Positions 1 to 7,540 are shown, numbered from the stretch's first letter. The stretch: 9,196 nucleotides of DNA from an uncultured Candidatus Saccharibacteria bacterium (GCA_946478995.1 CAMLDK010000031.1:1-9196); one strand, 5' to 3'. A program made the numbers and translations. The notes: generated by a model from the letters alone, not told the origin.

Positions 1-1119
1 TGCATAATTCGCGCCGCCTATAGGTGCTTTAATCATGATGTCCAGCGCGGAGCTTATGCGTTCCGGTTTGCCGTAATTTCTTTCCCAAGACTGGCTAAAA
101 CCTGGAATTTCCAGGTTTGAAACGCTATAGCCGGCAAATCCCATTTTGGATTTCGCTCCTCTGCCTGTTGCCGCTTCATCGCGAATTTCTCCCCCTACGC
201 CTGTGGCCGCGCCGGGGCCTGGTGCTATCGCGGTGGGATGGTTATGTGTTTCAGCTTTAATGACCAGATTTGCAACGGTCCTATGGTGCTTATATTCGCT
301 TGTTTTTAGATCCGGATAAAACTTCTCTACTGCCGGCCCTTCAATTACTGCCGCGTTATCCGAATAGGCGCTGATGACCCCTGAGCTATTTTTTTCGTAG
401 GTGTTTTTTATCATCTGAAACAGGCTTTTTGGCTGCTTCTTTCCGTCTATGACCCACTCAGCGTTGAAAATCTTATGCCGGCAATGCTCGCTGTTGATCT
501 GCCCGAACATTACCAGCTCGGCATCGGTCGGATTCCTGCCTGTTTTTCTATATTCATTGAAGAGATAATTGATTTCTTCTTCGTTCAGGGCAAGCCCTAG
601 CGACAGGTTCGCATCTTCCAAAGCCTTTACCCCGTTTTTTAAAATATCGATTTCTACAAATGGTTTTGGTGCGAACGTTTTAAAAAGTAATGAGGCTTGG
701 TTCGTGTCTTCAAAAATAGCTTCCGTCATACGGTCATATAAGAATGGTTTTATTTCCTTCAGGTCGGTATTCTGAGGAGCTTCTATGTAATATATGATCC
801 CTCTTTCAATCCTTTTTACACTACCCAGGCCGCTGCTGGACGCTATATCGGTTGCTTTTGAAGACCACGGGGAAATAGTCCCGGGTCTTGGCGTTATTAT
901 GAACTTCGAGCCTATACGGCTTCCAGTGAACGGGCTGCCATAAGTTAATAATCTGTTTAACTTATCTTCATCTTTTTTGCTTAGTTTTTTTTCTGTTTCA
1001 ACAAAGTGGACGTATTCTGCTGAGATTTTGTCTATGCCTGGCTGTACATGTTTGAGGTTCGCTTGCAGCTTGCCGGCTTGGAAATTGGAGAGTGCGCTAA
1101 TTCCAAGGTATTCCCTCAC
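1..1119 (-). CDS. purL: Phosphoribosylformylglycinamidine synthase, long single-chain type (N-terminal part)
   Basis: Converts FGAR, glutamine and ATP to FGAM, the fourth step of purine synthesis, in the cytoplasm. The first 373 codons are present; the gene runs off the left edge and reads without interruption. The start is GTG at 1119-1117, which overlaps the purM stop as GTGA, with AGGGG about 8 nt upstream. The resulting N-terminus ([18 protein letters not shown]) aligns with that of E. coli PurL. Visible blocks are [18 protein letters not shown] (residues 77-94, the N-terminal PurS-like region), [14 protein letters not shown] (209-222), [18 protein letters not shown] (290-307) and GGEIRDE (309-315), which belong to the FGAM synthetase/ATP-binding domain. 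This N-terminal layout is that of the roughly 1200-1300 aa single-chain enzyme, so a C-terminal glutaminase domain is expected beyond the window (inference). No purS or purQ is seen. Confidence 0.96.
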   Translation of the reverse strand, partial: MREYLGISALSNFQAGKLQANLKHVQPGIDKISAEYVHFVETEKKLSKKDEDKLNRLLTYGSPFTGSRIGSKFIITPRPGTISPWSSKATDIASSSGLGSVKRIERGIIYYIEAPQNTDLKEIKPFLYDRMTEAIFEDTNQASLLFKTFAPKPFVEIDILKNGVKALEDANLSLGLALNEEEINYLFNEYRKTGRNPTDAELVMFGQINSEHCRHKIFNAEWVIDGKKQPKSLFQMIKNTYEKNSSGVISAYSDNAAVIEGPAVEKFYPDLKTSEYKHHRTVANLVIKAETHNHPTAIAPGPGAATGVGGEIRDEAATGRGAKSKMGFAGYSVSNLEIPGFSQSWERNYGKPERISSALDIMIKAPIGGANYA

Positions 1120-2219
1120 GAACGAACCCCTAGGCTTGAACCGCCGAACACAATGTCTTTTGACAAAATTTTAACTTGTTTGTCGCCGTCCATAACTTTT
1201 CCTGCGGCCCAAGCCTTGAGCCCGCAGCTTGCGATCGTATCAAGAGCCTTTTGAACGTCAGCCGGAGGCAGATAAACCGCATAACCGGCTCCCATGTTGT
1301 AATTGCCATACATCTCTTTGTCGTCATTGCCGCTTTGGGCTGCTATGAAGTCAAATTCGCTTTGCGGCTTAGGGACGTCGGTGATTTCGTATGTAAAATC
1401 ACGGCTTGCCCGCATAATCTTGCGCCAGCCGTGACCGGTTATATTAGATAGGTAGTGTACGTTGCAGCCTGCTTCAAATAGTTCGCTTACTACTTTCGCG
1501 TATATATGCGAAGGAGTCAAAAGTGCTTCTCCGAACGTTCTGCCGTCGGATAGCCTCGCCGAATAGCCTTCATCGCTGCTGCCTGCGATCTCCCGGGCAA
1601 GGCTGATGCCGTTAGCATGTACGCCGCTGGATTCGATAAGTATGATTGCGTCGCCTGCTTCCAGGTTATTTTCGCTGACAAGTCTGGCTTTATCTTTGAT
1701 TATGCCGAATGCCGATCCGGCGAATTCTAGGGCCCCGTCTTTAATGATCCCGCTTAAAGCCTGGGTTTCGCCGCCACCCCATACTACTGCCGCCTCGTCG
1801 CAGGCAGCTCTCCAGCCTTTTATAAAATCCTGTGTTAACTGTTCGTTCGCCAGCCACTCGTAAGAGCTGGAAGACCAGTAGGCGTTACTGACAACCGGTG
1901 TCGCCCCGACACTTACCAGGTCATTAATGACTGTCGCTACGGTGTCTTTAGCGATGCCGGCAAAGTATGATTTGCCGGTGGCCTCATAGATTTTCTGGGC
2001 GATTAAGCTTTTTGTTCCCAGCCCTTCTTGGACCAGTGCTCCATAAGAGTCCCCCATATCAAAGACATATGCGGACTCCCCTCTTGTTCCGTCAACTTCG
2101 CTAAACCCGAAAGGCATATTTTGAGCAGTTGCCCTGCCCTCTTTTTGGGCCAGCACTTTCGCGGGGTCGGCTACATCATAATCAACTATTTTATGGTAAT
2201 TTATTTTTTGGCTGCCCAT
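1116..2219 (-). CDS. purM: Phosphoribosylformylglycinamidine cyclo-ligase (AIR synthetase), divergent
   Basis: Closes FGAM to aminoimidazole ribonucleotide using ATP. It has 367 aa, slightly longer than the roughly 345 aa E. coli enzyme. Family blocks are recognisable but altered: EGLGTKS (65-71) stands where DGVGTK is usual, [11 protein letters not shown] (98-108), GGGETQ (148-153), [11 protein letters not shown] (197-207), [13 protein letters not shown] (259-271) in place of the usual LTGGGF block, and [12 protein letters not shown] (302-313), matching EMYRTFNCGVG of E. coli. ATG at 2219 is the only start that fits the N-terminus; no Shine-Dalgarno is visible before it. The gene overlaps purL by 4 nt, so the two are very likely co-transcribed and translationally coupled. 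It is divergent from prs. The identification rests on the motifs plus the neighbouring purL; the sequence belongs to an unusual branch of the family. Confidence 0.92.
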   Translation of the reverse strand: MGSQKINYHKIVDYDVADPAKVLAQKEGRATAQNMPFGFSEVDGTRGESAYVFDMGDSYGALVQEGLGTKSLIAQKIYEATGKSYFAGIAKDTVATVINDLVSVGATPVVSNAYWSSSSYEWLANEQLTQDFIKGWRAACDEAAVVWGGGETQALSGIIKDGALEFAGSAFGIIKDKARLVSENNLEAGDAIILIESSGVHANGISLAREIAGSSDEGYSARLSDGRTFGEALLTPSHIYAKVVSELFEAGCNVHYLSNITGHGWRKIMRASRDFTYEITDVPKPQSEFDFIAAQSGNDDKEMYGNYNMGAGYAVYLPPADVQKALDTIASCGLKAWAAGKVMDGDKQVKILSKDIVFGGSSLGVRS

Positions 2220-2227
2220 TTACTTAT

Positions 2228-2256
2228 ATTTTAGTGGTTATTTATAGATTGAGCAA
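2228..2256 (-). promoter_or_regulatory. Candidate purM-purL promoter, near-leaderless
   Basis: Read on the minus strand, TTGCTC (2256-2251) is followed after exactly 17 nt by TAAAAT (2233-2228), a 5/6 match to the -10 consensus. The -35 matches only 3/6. Transcription would begin near 2221, about 2 nt before the purM ATG, which fits the absence of a Shine-Dalgarno sequence. The region is AT-rich, so a chance match is possible. Confidence 0.4.
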
Positions 2257-2263
2257 TAAATAC

Positions 2264-2301
2264 GACCGGTCAAACCCACTTGCCCTGTCAAATGGGTGTT
2301 T
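2264..2301. promoter_or_regulatory. Inverted repeats between divergent purM and prs
   Basis: Two symmetric elements lie side by side. The first is the perfect 8-bp palindrome GACCGGTC (2264-2271). The second is an inverted repeat, ACCCACTTG (2274-2282) against CAAATGGGT (2289-2297), with a 6-nt spacer and one mismatch that would be a G-U pair in minus-strand RNA. Their position between two divergent purine genes suits an operator or a leader hairpin. They match no purine riboswitch or PurR site that I can recall. Confidence 0.3.
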
Positions 2302-2314
2302 GAAGCGAAAAGTC

Positions 2315-2320
2315 TATGAT
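2315..2320 (+). promoter_or_regulatory. Possible prs -10 element
   Basis: TATGAT matches the -10 consensus at 5/6. No recognisable -35 lies 16-18 nt upstream. Transcription would start near 2327, only about 6 nt before the GTG at 2333, which is compatible with a near-leaderless prs mRNA. This is weak evidence on its own. Confidence 0.25.
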
Positions 2321-2332
2321 AAACTATCTCAA

Positions 2333-3331
2333 GTGAAGAACATCATAGGTGGACAGCGGATAAAAAAAGGTACTGATAAAAAACTGTTGATTTTTTCGGG
2401 TACCCGACATCCTGAACTGGCTGATAAGGTTGCCAGAAAGCTTGGCCTTGAAGTCAGTGATACGGGCGTGGAGTATTTTGCTAACGGCGAAATGAAGTGC
2501 CATCTTGAAGAATCCGTGCGCGGCATGGATGTTTTTATTTTTCAGGCCCATAACTCGCCGGTCGGAGAAGCGGTGATGGAGCAAGCGATCATTATTGACG
2601 CGGCAAAAAGAGCCTCGGCGAAGCATATTACGGCGGTTTGCCCTTTCTTGGGATACGCCCGGCAGGACAGAAAATCGGCAGCCCGGGAGCCTATAACGGC
2701 TAAACTGGTCGTAGATATCCTGAGCGTCGCCGGCGCGGACAGGATTGTCAGCGTGGATCTTCACGCCGGACAGATCCAAGGGTATTTCGACGGGCCGTTC
2801 GATCACCTTATCGGCTTGCCGGCTCTTGTGAAGCACTTGAAAAAAATGTACAAGAACGAAGATCTGGTTATTGTTTCGCCGGACGCAGGACGTGTAAAAC
2901 TGGCCGAGCGATACGCCAGTCGCCTGGGCTGCGACGTAGCTATAGTCCATAAAAGAAGGCCGAGCAAGAATAAAGCCGAAGTGATTGACCTTATAGGAGA
3001 TGTTAAAGACAAGAGAGCCATCATTATAGATGACATGATCGATACGGCAGGTACTATGTGCGCTGCTGCGGAGCTTTTGATGAAGAAGGGCGCGACGGCG
3101 GTGGCCGCCGTGGCTACGCACGGTATATTTTCCGATCCGGCTATATCCCGGATTGAAAAATCGCCGATAGACCACCTAGCGGTAACCGACACTTTGCCTC
3201 TGCCGCCTGCAAAAATCAACTCAGAAGTAATAACCGTGGTGTCTGTAGTGGATCTTCTGGCTGATGCCATAAAAGCGATTTTTGAAGAGAGCTCGGTCTC
3301 GATTATATTCGAGGGCTTGAACCAGGCTTAA
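2333..3331 (+). CDS. prs: Ribose-phosphate pyrophosphokinase (PRPP synthetase)
   Basis: Makes PRPP from ribose 5-phosphate and ATP; PRPP is the substrate of PurF. With the GTG start at 2333 it has 332 aa (the family usually has 310-320). Counting from that start, RQDRK lies at residues 110-114, the Mg/ATP-site block VSVDLHAGQIQGYFD at 139-153, PDAGRVKLA at 183-191, HKRR at 206-209 and the PRPP loop AIIIDDMIDTAGT at 229-241. These mark a class I enzyme with all core motifs intact. The reading frame is open back to an ATG at 2129, but that would overlap the start of purM and add non-homologous residues. No in-frame ATG lies near the conserved N-terminus. Candidates are TTG 2300, GTG 2333 (chosen, no Shine-Dalgarno), ATA 2360 (AGGTGG about 7 nt upstream, and the best match to the family's N-terminal length) and TTG 2387. 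It is convergent with purD, with a 2-nt gap. Confidence 0.95.
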   Translation: MKNIIGGQRIKKGTDKKLLIFSGTRHPELADKVARKLGLEVSDTGVEYFANGEMKCHLEESVRGMDVFIFQAHNSPVGEAVMEQAIIIDAAKRASAKHITAVCPFLGYARQDRKSAAREPITAKLVVDILSVAGADRIVSVDLHAGQIQGYFDGPFDHLIGLPALVKHLKKMYKNEDLVIVSPDAGRVKLAERYASRLGCDVAIVHKRRPSKNKAEVIDLIGDVKDKRAIIIDDMIDTAGTMCAAAELLMKKGATAVAAVATHGIFSDPAISRIEKSPIDHLAVTDTLPLPPAKINSEVITVVSVVDLLADAIKAIFEESSVSIIFEGLNQA

Positions 3332-3342
3332 GTTTAACTTAA
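3328..3342. repeat. 15-nt palindrome holding both convergent stop codons
   Basis: TTAAGTTTAACTTAA is perfectly symmetric about T3335. It contains the TAA of prs (3329-3331) and the TAA of purD (3336-3334 on the minus strand). It is AT-only apart from one pair and has a one-base centre, so it would be a poor intrinsic terminator. No other terminator separates the two convergent genes. Confidence 0.5.
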
Positions 3343-4608
3343 CTGCCGCTTTCCGATGTCTGTGCGGTACTGCATTCCGTCGAAGTTGATAAGCTTTACG
3401 CCCTCGTAAGCTTTTTCTAGAGCTTTTTCCAGAGTTTCTCCGGTAGCGGTTACGTTCAATACTCTACCGCCTGCCGTAACGAATTCGCTCCCTTCTTTTT
3501 TGGTGGCTGCGTGGAAAACCACCACGTCTTCTAATTTTTCGGCTTCCTCAATGCCGCTTATCAGGTCGCCTTTGGAGGAACTTTCAGGGTAGCCGGCGGA
3601 AGCCAGTACCACCGTTGCCGCGTATCCGCTCCGCCATGAGATATCAGAAGCTTTTAGTTTGCCTGACGCGCAATTTTCAAGCAGCTTATAAAAATCGCAA
3701 TCTATCAGCCGCATATAGACTTCTGCTTCCGGGTCGCCGAATCTGGAGTTGAACTCGATCACGTTTATCTCATCATCATTTATCATCAAACCCGGATATA
3801 GACAGCCGGTGAAGTCTGCGTTATGGCTTTTTAAGCCTTTCAGTGCCGGCAAAACTATCGAGTTTAAAACATTATCCATATGGCTTTCTTTTATCCACGG
3901 AACCGGGGCTATTACTCCCATGCCTCCGGTATTAGGTCCTTTATCACCGTCGTAGATTTGTTTATGGTCTTGCGACGCTGGAAACATGACGGCAGTATTT
4001 CCGTCACAAAGGGCATGGGTGGATACTTCTTGTCCGCTTAGAAACTGCTCTATAACTATCTTGTTGCCTGACGGCCCGAAACTCTTTTGAACCATGATGT
4101 CATTTATAGCCTCGTTCGCTTCGGTCAAATTTCTGGCAATTATTACGCCTTTGCCGGCCGCCAAACCATCGGCTTTGATGACTATAGGCAAATTCTGGGA
4201 CTTTATGTATTTAGCCGCTTCTTCCGGATCTTCAAAGTTCTTATAGCGCGCGGTTGGGATACCTTGGCTTTTCATCAGATCTTTGGAAAAGGCTTTGGAG
4301 GTTTCTATTTGAGCGGCTTCCTTTGTGGGGCCAAAGATCAGCAGGTTGTTTTTCTTGAACAAATCGGCGACCCCGGCTTCGCTGGCAGCCTCCTGGCCTA
4401 TAACCGTCAGGTCGATTTTGTTCGCTTGAGCGAACTTTAGAAGCTGGCGGGCGTCGGTAAAGTCAATATCCAGGTTTTCGCCCACAAGGGCCGTTCCTGC
4501 ATTGCCCGGGGCGATATAGACTTTGCTTACCTGAGGCGACTGCGCAAGCTTCCAGGCCAGCGCGTGTTCCCTGCCTCCCGAGCCTATTACCAATACTTTC
4601 TTGCCCAT
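3334..4608 (-). CDS. purD: Phosphoribosylamine-glycine ligase (GAR synthetase)
   Basis: Joins glycine to 5-phosphoribosylamine with ATP, the second step of the pathway. It has 424 aa, the normal family length. The N-domain glycine-rich loop VLVIGSGGREHA is at residues 5-16 and YIAPGNAGT at 31-39. The ATP-grasp domain follows, with GPTKEAAQIETSK (93-105), VIKADGLAAGKGV (143-155), DHKQIYDGDKGPNTGGMG (214-231) and the metal/phosphate signature NSRFGDPEAEV (287-297). The C-terminal domain ends with the usual GGRVLNVTATG block (380-390). No key residue appears to be missing. The ATG at 4608 follows the purN stop by 2 nt, with no Shine-Dalgarno in the AT-rich sequence before it, so translational coupling to purN is likely. 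It is the last gene of the purF-purN-purD unit. Confidence 0.97.
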   Translation of the reverse strand: MGKKVLVIGSGGREHALAWKLAQSPQVSKVYIAPGNAGTALVGENLDIDFTDARQLLKFAQANKIDLTVIGQEAASEAGVADLFKKNNLLIFGPTKEAAQIETSKAFSKDLMKSQGIPTARYKNFEDPEEAAKYIKSQNLPIVIKADGLAAGKGVIIARNLTEANEAINDIMVQKSFGPSGNKIVIEQFLSGQEVSTHALCDGNTAVMFPASQDHKQIYDGDKGPNTGGMGVIAPVPWIKESHMDNVLNSIVLPALKGLKSHNADFTGCLYPGLMINDDEINVIEFNSRFGDPEAEVYMRLIDCDFYKLLENCASGKLKASDISWRSGYAATVVLASAGYPESSSKGDLISGIEEAEKLEDVVVFHAATKKEGSEFVTAGGRVLNVTATGETLEKALEKAYEGVKLINFDGMQYRTDIGKRQLS

Positions 4609-4610
4609 AT

Positions 4611-5285
4611 CTATTTATTATATTTATTATTTAAAAAATAGTTGATATCTTCCGGCAGGTGTTTCTTCTCCGATTCTTTGACGCGCTCAGACAGACTGTC
4701 TGGCGTGTCGCCCTCAAGTATTTTGACCTTATGCTCGGTGATTATCGGTCCGTCGTCGTGCCCGTCATCTACTGCGAACATACAGTGTCCGGCTTCCGCG
4801 TGCTTGTCGGCGAGCACCTTTTCCTGGACTTTTGCTCCAAACAGGCCTTGAGTCTGAGGCAAAAGCCCCGGATGAGTGTTAAACATGCTTGCTTCAAAAA
4901 CTGATTTCAGCCCTTTGTGCCAGCCATATTTTTCAACTATTTTTTTGCCTACCCACTTAGTATATCCAAGCAAAAATACAATATCCGCCTTGTTTTCTGA
5001 GAGGGCTTTTAATATAGCCTCTTCTTCATCTTTGGTCTGCATGCCGGGCTTTGGCCTCTCGCCCGGCCGGGACGGATAATTATCACTGCCTATATGCAAG
5101 ATTTTTATATCAAGGTTGTTTGTCTTGTTGATGCGCCTTACTTTTTCTATAACGCCGGCATCGGCCTTGCTGGAAATTACCAAGGCTGCTTCAGCGTTAA
5201 TCTTTCCGTCGATAGTATAGTTGATGAAGCTTTCCGCGGTCGTGCCGCCGCCAGACGCCAGTATAGCTACTTTTGGCTTAGGCAT
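4611..5285 (-). CDS. purN: Phosphoribosylglycinamide formyltransferase, folate-dependent, variant
   Basis: Transfers a formyl group from 10-formyl-THF to GAR, giving FGAR. It has 224 aa, somewhat longer than the roughly 200-212 aa of typical PurN. ILASGGGTTAESF (8-20) matches the phosphate-binding loop. NTHPGLLP (136-143) carries the catalytic Asn-x-His, here N136 and H138. HDDGPI (176-181) carries the Asp equivalent to E. coli Asp144, here D177. The position of E. coli His137 is Phe (F170), with a His three residues earlier (H167). A proline/basic segment (residues 71-84) before the formyl-site half looks like an insertion relative to E. coli. It starts 3 nt after purF and ends 2 nt before purD. 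Formyl-folate would come from the nearby folD and fchA products. The function is well supported, though the protein is a divergent member. Confidence 0.9.
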   Translation of the reverse strand: MPKPKVAILASGGGTTAESFINYTIDGKINAEAALVISSKADAGVIEKVRRINKTNNLDIKILHIGSDNYPSRPGERPKPGMQTKDEEEAILKALSENKADIVFLLGYTKWVGKKIVEKYGWHKGLKSVFEASMFNTHPGLLPQTQGLFGAKVQEKVLADKHAEAGHCMFAVDDGHDDGPIITEHKVKILEGDTPDSLSERVKESEKKHLPEDINYFLNNKYNK

Positions 5286-5288
5286 TGC

Positions 5289-6755
5289 TTATATTGCAGC
5301 CTCAGATCGGTGTATTGCGCTTCCGCCGGCGTGTTTTTTGGCCCGGTTGACCGGCCGGCCGCCTTCGTAAGAGATAGAATCCATATGCTTGCCTATAGGA
5401 ATCGGGTAGACGCCGTCGAAACAAGAAGTGCAGAATTTATCTTTGTCTATGCCGGTTGCCTTTATCATGCCCTCATACGATAGGAAGTGAAGAGAATCGG
5501 CACCGACGAATTCGGCAATTTGTTTTTCATCCATCTTAGCCGAGATGAGGTCGCTCTGGCGCGGCGTGTTGATACCGTAAAAATCAGGAAATTTGACCGG
5601 CGGAGAAGTGATCATCAGGTGCACTTCAGTAGCTCCGGCCGATCTTAGCATGCTTACTACCTGCTGTACCGTCGTGCCCCTTACTATTGAATCGTCTACC
5701 AGGGCGACTCTCTTGTCCTTCAAGCTGTCGATTACCGGATTGAGCTTCATCTTCAAATCCCTTTTGCGAAGCTCTGCCGTGGGGCGGATAAAAGTACGGT
5801 TTATATAGCGGTTTTTTACCAGGCCTATCTCCATCGGTATGCCGCTTTCTTTAGAAAATCCTATAGAGGCCGGAACGGATGAATCCGGGACCGGTATGAT
5901 CACGTCAACATCTAGCTTGTTTTCCCTTGACAGTTCACGGCCGAAATTTTCTCGGATAGTATTCACGCTCTTGCCCAGCATTATGCTGTCCGGCCGGGCA
6001 AAATAAACAAACTCAAATATATCCAGTTTCTGCTTAGGTTCTCTAAATTGTCTGGAAGTTATCCCTCTCTCGTCTATCAAGACTATCTCGCCGGGCTCTA
6101 TATCCCGTATGAACTCCGCTCCGATTGTTTCAAACGCGCAGCTTTCAGACGCCACGACGTATCCGGAGTCAAGCTTGCCAAGTGAAAGCGGCCTTATGCC
6201 ATACTCATCCCTAAACACCACAAGGCTTTCCTTATCCATGGCCACGCTTGAAAATACCCCTTCGAACAAGGGGTATGATTTGATTACTGCGTCGAACAGG
6301 CTGAGGCCGTTTCTGATGTTGATCTCTATGGCTGCCGCCATCATGCCTGAATCGTTGAGTTCATCGGTCGGCACATTATGCTTGCCCAGGAACTTTTCCA
6401 GCTTGTCGGTGGCGGGCAGATTGCCGTTGTGGCCAAAAGAAAAACCGTTGTGGTTTCCCATCAACGGCTGGTTGTAGATCGCATCCCTTCCTCCTGACGT
6501 AGAATAGCGGTTGTGTCCGATAGCGATATGGCCGGGGAGAACCTGGAGGTGCTCTTCGCGGTATACGTTGGCCACGAGTCCGAAATCCGCGTGACGGTAA
6601 AGCTTCTTTCCATCCGAAGTGGCTATGCCGGAACTTTCCTGACCTCTATGCTGCATTGACCACAAAGAATAATAAGCCAGGCGGGCTGCCTCAGAGCTGG
6701 CACCATAAGTACCAAATACCGCACATTTCTCTTTGGGCTTATCGTCGTCGTACAT
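5289..6755 (-). CDS. purF: Amidophosphoribosyltransferase (first committed purine step)
   Basis: Uses PRPP and glutamine to make 5-phosphoribosylamine. It has 488 aa. A 10-residue propeptide precedes Cys11, the expected N-terminal nucleophile (CAVFGTYG, 11-18). The glutaminase domain shows HRGQESSGIA (36-45), GHNRYSTSGG (80-89) and GHNGNL (108-113). The phosphoribosyltransferase domain has FVYFARPDS (249-257), PVPDSS (288-293), KNRYINRTFI (314-323) and the PRPP loop VALVDDSIVRGTT (350-362). The propeptide and overall layout are those of the B. subtilis-type enzyme, whose Fe-S cluster is held by four Cys. Here only the C-terminal CxxC pair is kept (C442, C445); the other two positions are Asp (D245 and D391). 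ATG 6755 has TGGAG 4 nt upstream. It is the first gene of the purF-purN-purD unit, behind its own promoter. Confidence 0.97.
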   Translation of the reverse strand: MYDDDKPKEKCAVFGTYGASSEAARLAYYSLWSMQHRGQESSGIATSDGKKLYRHADFGLVANVYREEHLQVLPGHIAIGHNRYSTSGGRDAIYNQPLMGNHNGFSFGHNGNLPATDKLEKFLGKHNVPTDELNDSGMMAAAIEINIRNGLSLFDAVIKSYPLFEGVFSSVAMDKESLVVFRDEYGIRPLSLGKLDSGYVVASESCAFETIGAEFIRDIEPGEIVLIDERGITSRQFREPKQKLDIFEFVYFARPDSIMLGKSVNTIRENFGRELSRENKLDVDVIIPVPDSSVPASIGFSKESGIPMEIGLVKNRYINRTFIRPTAELRKRDLKMKLNPVIDSLKDKRVALVDDSIVRGTTVQQVVSMLRSAGATEVHLMITSPPVKFPDFYGINTPRQSDLISAKMDEKQIAEFVGADSLHFLSYEGMIKATGIDKDKFCTSCFDGVYPIPIGKHMDSISYEGGRPVNRAKKHAGGSAIHRSEAAI

Positions 6756-6783
6756 AATACTCCAGATGATTATCTTACTTTTA

Positions 6784-6812
6784 ATTATAAAGTATTAAAG
6801 TTTAATTGTCTA
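6784..6812 (-). promoter_or_regulatory. sigma70-type promoter for purF-purN-purD
   Basis: On the minus strand TAGACA (6812-6807, 5/6 match) is followed after 17 nt by TATAAT (6789-6784, perfect match). Transcription would start near 6777, giving a leader of about 22 nt that includes the TGGAG ribosome-binding site of purF. This is the clearest promoter in the window, and it lies in the 60-nt gap after folD. An AT-rich inverted repeat (TTTAAT/ATTAAA) flanks the -10 box. Confidence 0.7.
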
Positions 6813-6815
6813 AGG

Positions 6816-7532
6816 TTAAGTTTTATTACCTGCAGACTTAACGACTTGGCCCAATAAGACCGATGCCGTGACCGGTCCTACCCCGCCCGGGACCGGCGAA
6901 ATAGCGCGCGCTACTTTGCTTACTTCCTCAAAGTCAACATCGCCGGTTAATCTCCCGTTTACAAAATTCGTGCCCACATCTATTACTACTGAATCCTCAT
7001 TTACCATGCCGGCAGTTACAAGACCGGCTTTGCCGGCGGCGCTGATTATTACGTCAGCTTTTTTTGTGAAGACGGATAAATAGCTTGTTTTAGAATGGCA
7101 GATTGTTACCGTCGCGTTTTCTGCCAGGAGCAAATGCGCCAGAGGCTTTCCTACGATAGTGCTTCTGCCGATGACTACAATATTTTTGCCGTCAAGTTCT
7201 ATTTCGTAATGTTTTAAAAGCCGGATAACCGCTTCGGCCGTAGCCGGTTTATAGAGAGGATCGCCTGCGAATAATTTGCCGAGATTCTCAGGGGTCTGGC
7301 AATCTATATCTTTGGACGGGTCATCAGTTTTGCCGATTATTCCGTCTGCCTCAGCCGGATCCGATACTATCTTAATTCCCAGCTCCTCTGCTTTTGAGAG
7401 GATCGCCTTTTTGTAAGAAGCTGAACTGGGCTCCTCGGGCAATATTATAGCCAGCGCGCCGCGGCGCCCGTGCTTGGCGGTTTCTTCATCAATCTTCTCT
7501 GCTACCGGTTTGCCGTAAAGTATCTGCGCCAT
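6816..7532 (-). CDS. folD: Short FolD-like methylene-THF dehydrogenase, probably without cyclohydrolase activity
   Basis: FolD family, which oxidises 5,10-methylene-THF to methenyl-THF with NAD(P) and normally also hydrolyses that to 10-formyl-THF. It has 238 aa against about 280-290 for typical FolD. The dinucleotide-binding half is intact: VVIGRSTIVGKP (119-130), CHSKT (145-149), VIDVGTN (183-189) and PGGVGPVT (215-222). The catalytic half is reduced. Tyr40 aligns with human Tyr52, but the residue four positions on, normally the essential Lys (human Lys56), is Ile44. The DG(I/F)LVQLPLP segment is replaced by DGIIGKTDDPSKDID (63-77), which removes the conserved Gln (human Gln100); the later KDxD Asp is kept. 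Because fchA lies 8 nt upstream, I infer that this protein supplies only the dehydrogenase step. ATG 7532 fits the family start; AGGTG lies 13 nt before it. Confidence 0.9.
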   Translation of the reverse strand: MAQILYGKPVAEKIDEETAKHGRRGALAIILPEEPSSASYKKAILSKAEELGIKIVSDPAEADGIIGKTDDPSKDIDCQTPENLGKLFAGDPLYKPATAEAVIRLLKHYEIELDGKNIVVIGRSTIVGKPLAHLLLAENATVTICHSKTSYLSVFTKKADVIISAAGKAGLVTAGMVNEDSVVIDVGTNFVNGRLTGDVDFEEVSKVARAISPVPGGVGPVTASVLLGQVVKSAGNKT

Positions 7533-7540
7533 GACTTTTT

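Noticed and set aside
2286..2291. Perfect -35 hexamer TTGACA on the minus strand upstream of purM
   Set aside because: No -10-like box lies 15-19 nt downstream; the nearest AT-rich hexamer is 23 nt away.
2129..2332. Extended N-terminus of prs from the ATG at 2129
   Set aside because: It overlaps the first 91 nt of purM on the other strand, and the added residues resemble nothing in Prs; the conserved Prs N-terminus begins around 2360-2400.
2324..3175. 283-codon minus-strand ORF antisense to prs
   Set aside because: It is a shadow frame of the conserved prs gene without family motifs.
3684..3694. AGCTTATAAAA in purD, shared with the closing stem at 8124-8140
   Set aside because: An 11-nt AT-rich match inside conserved coding sequence is expected by chance and has no flanking similarity.
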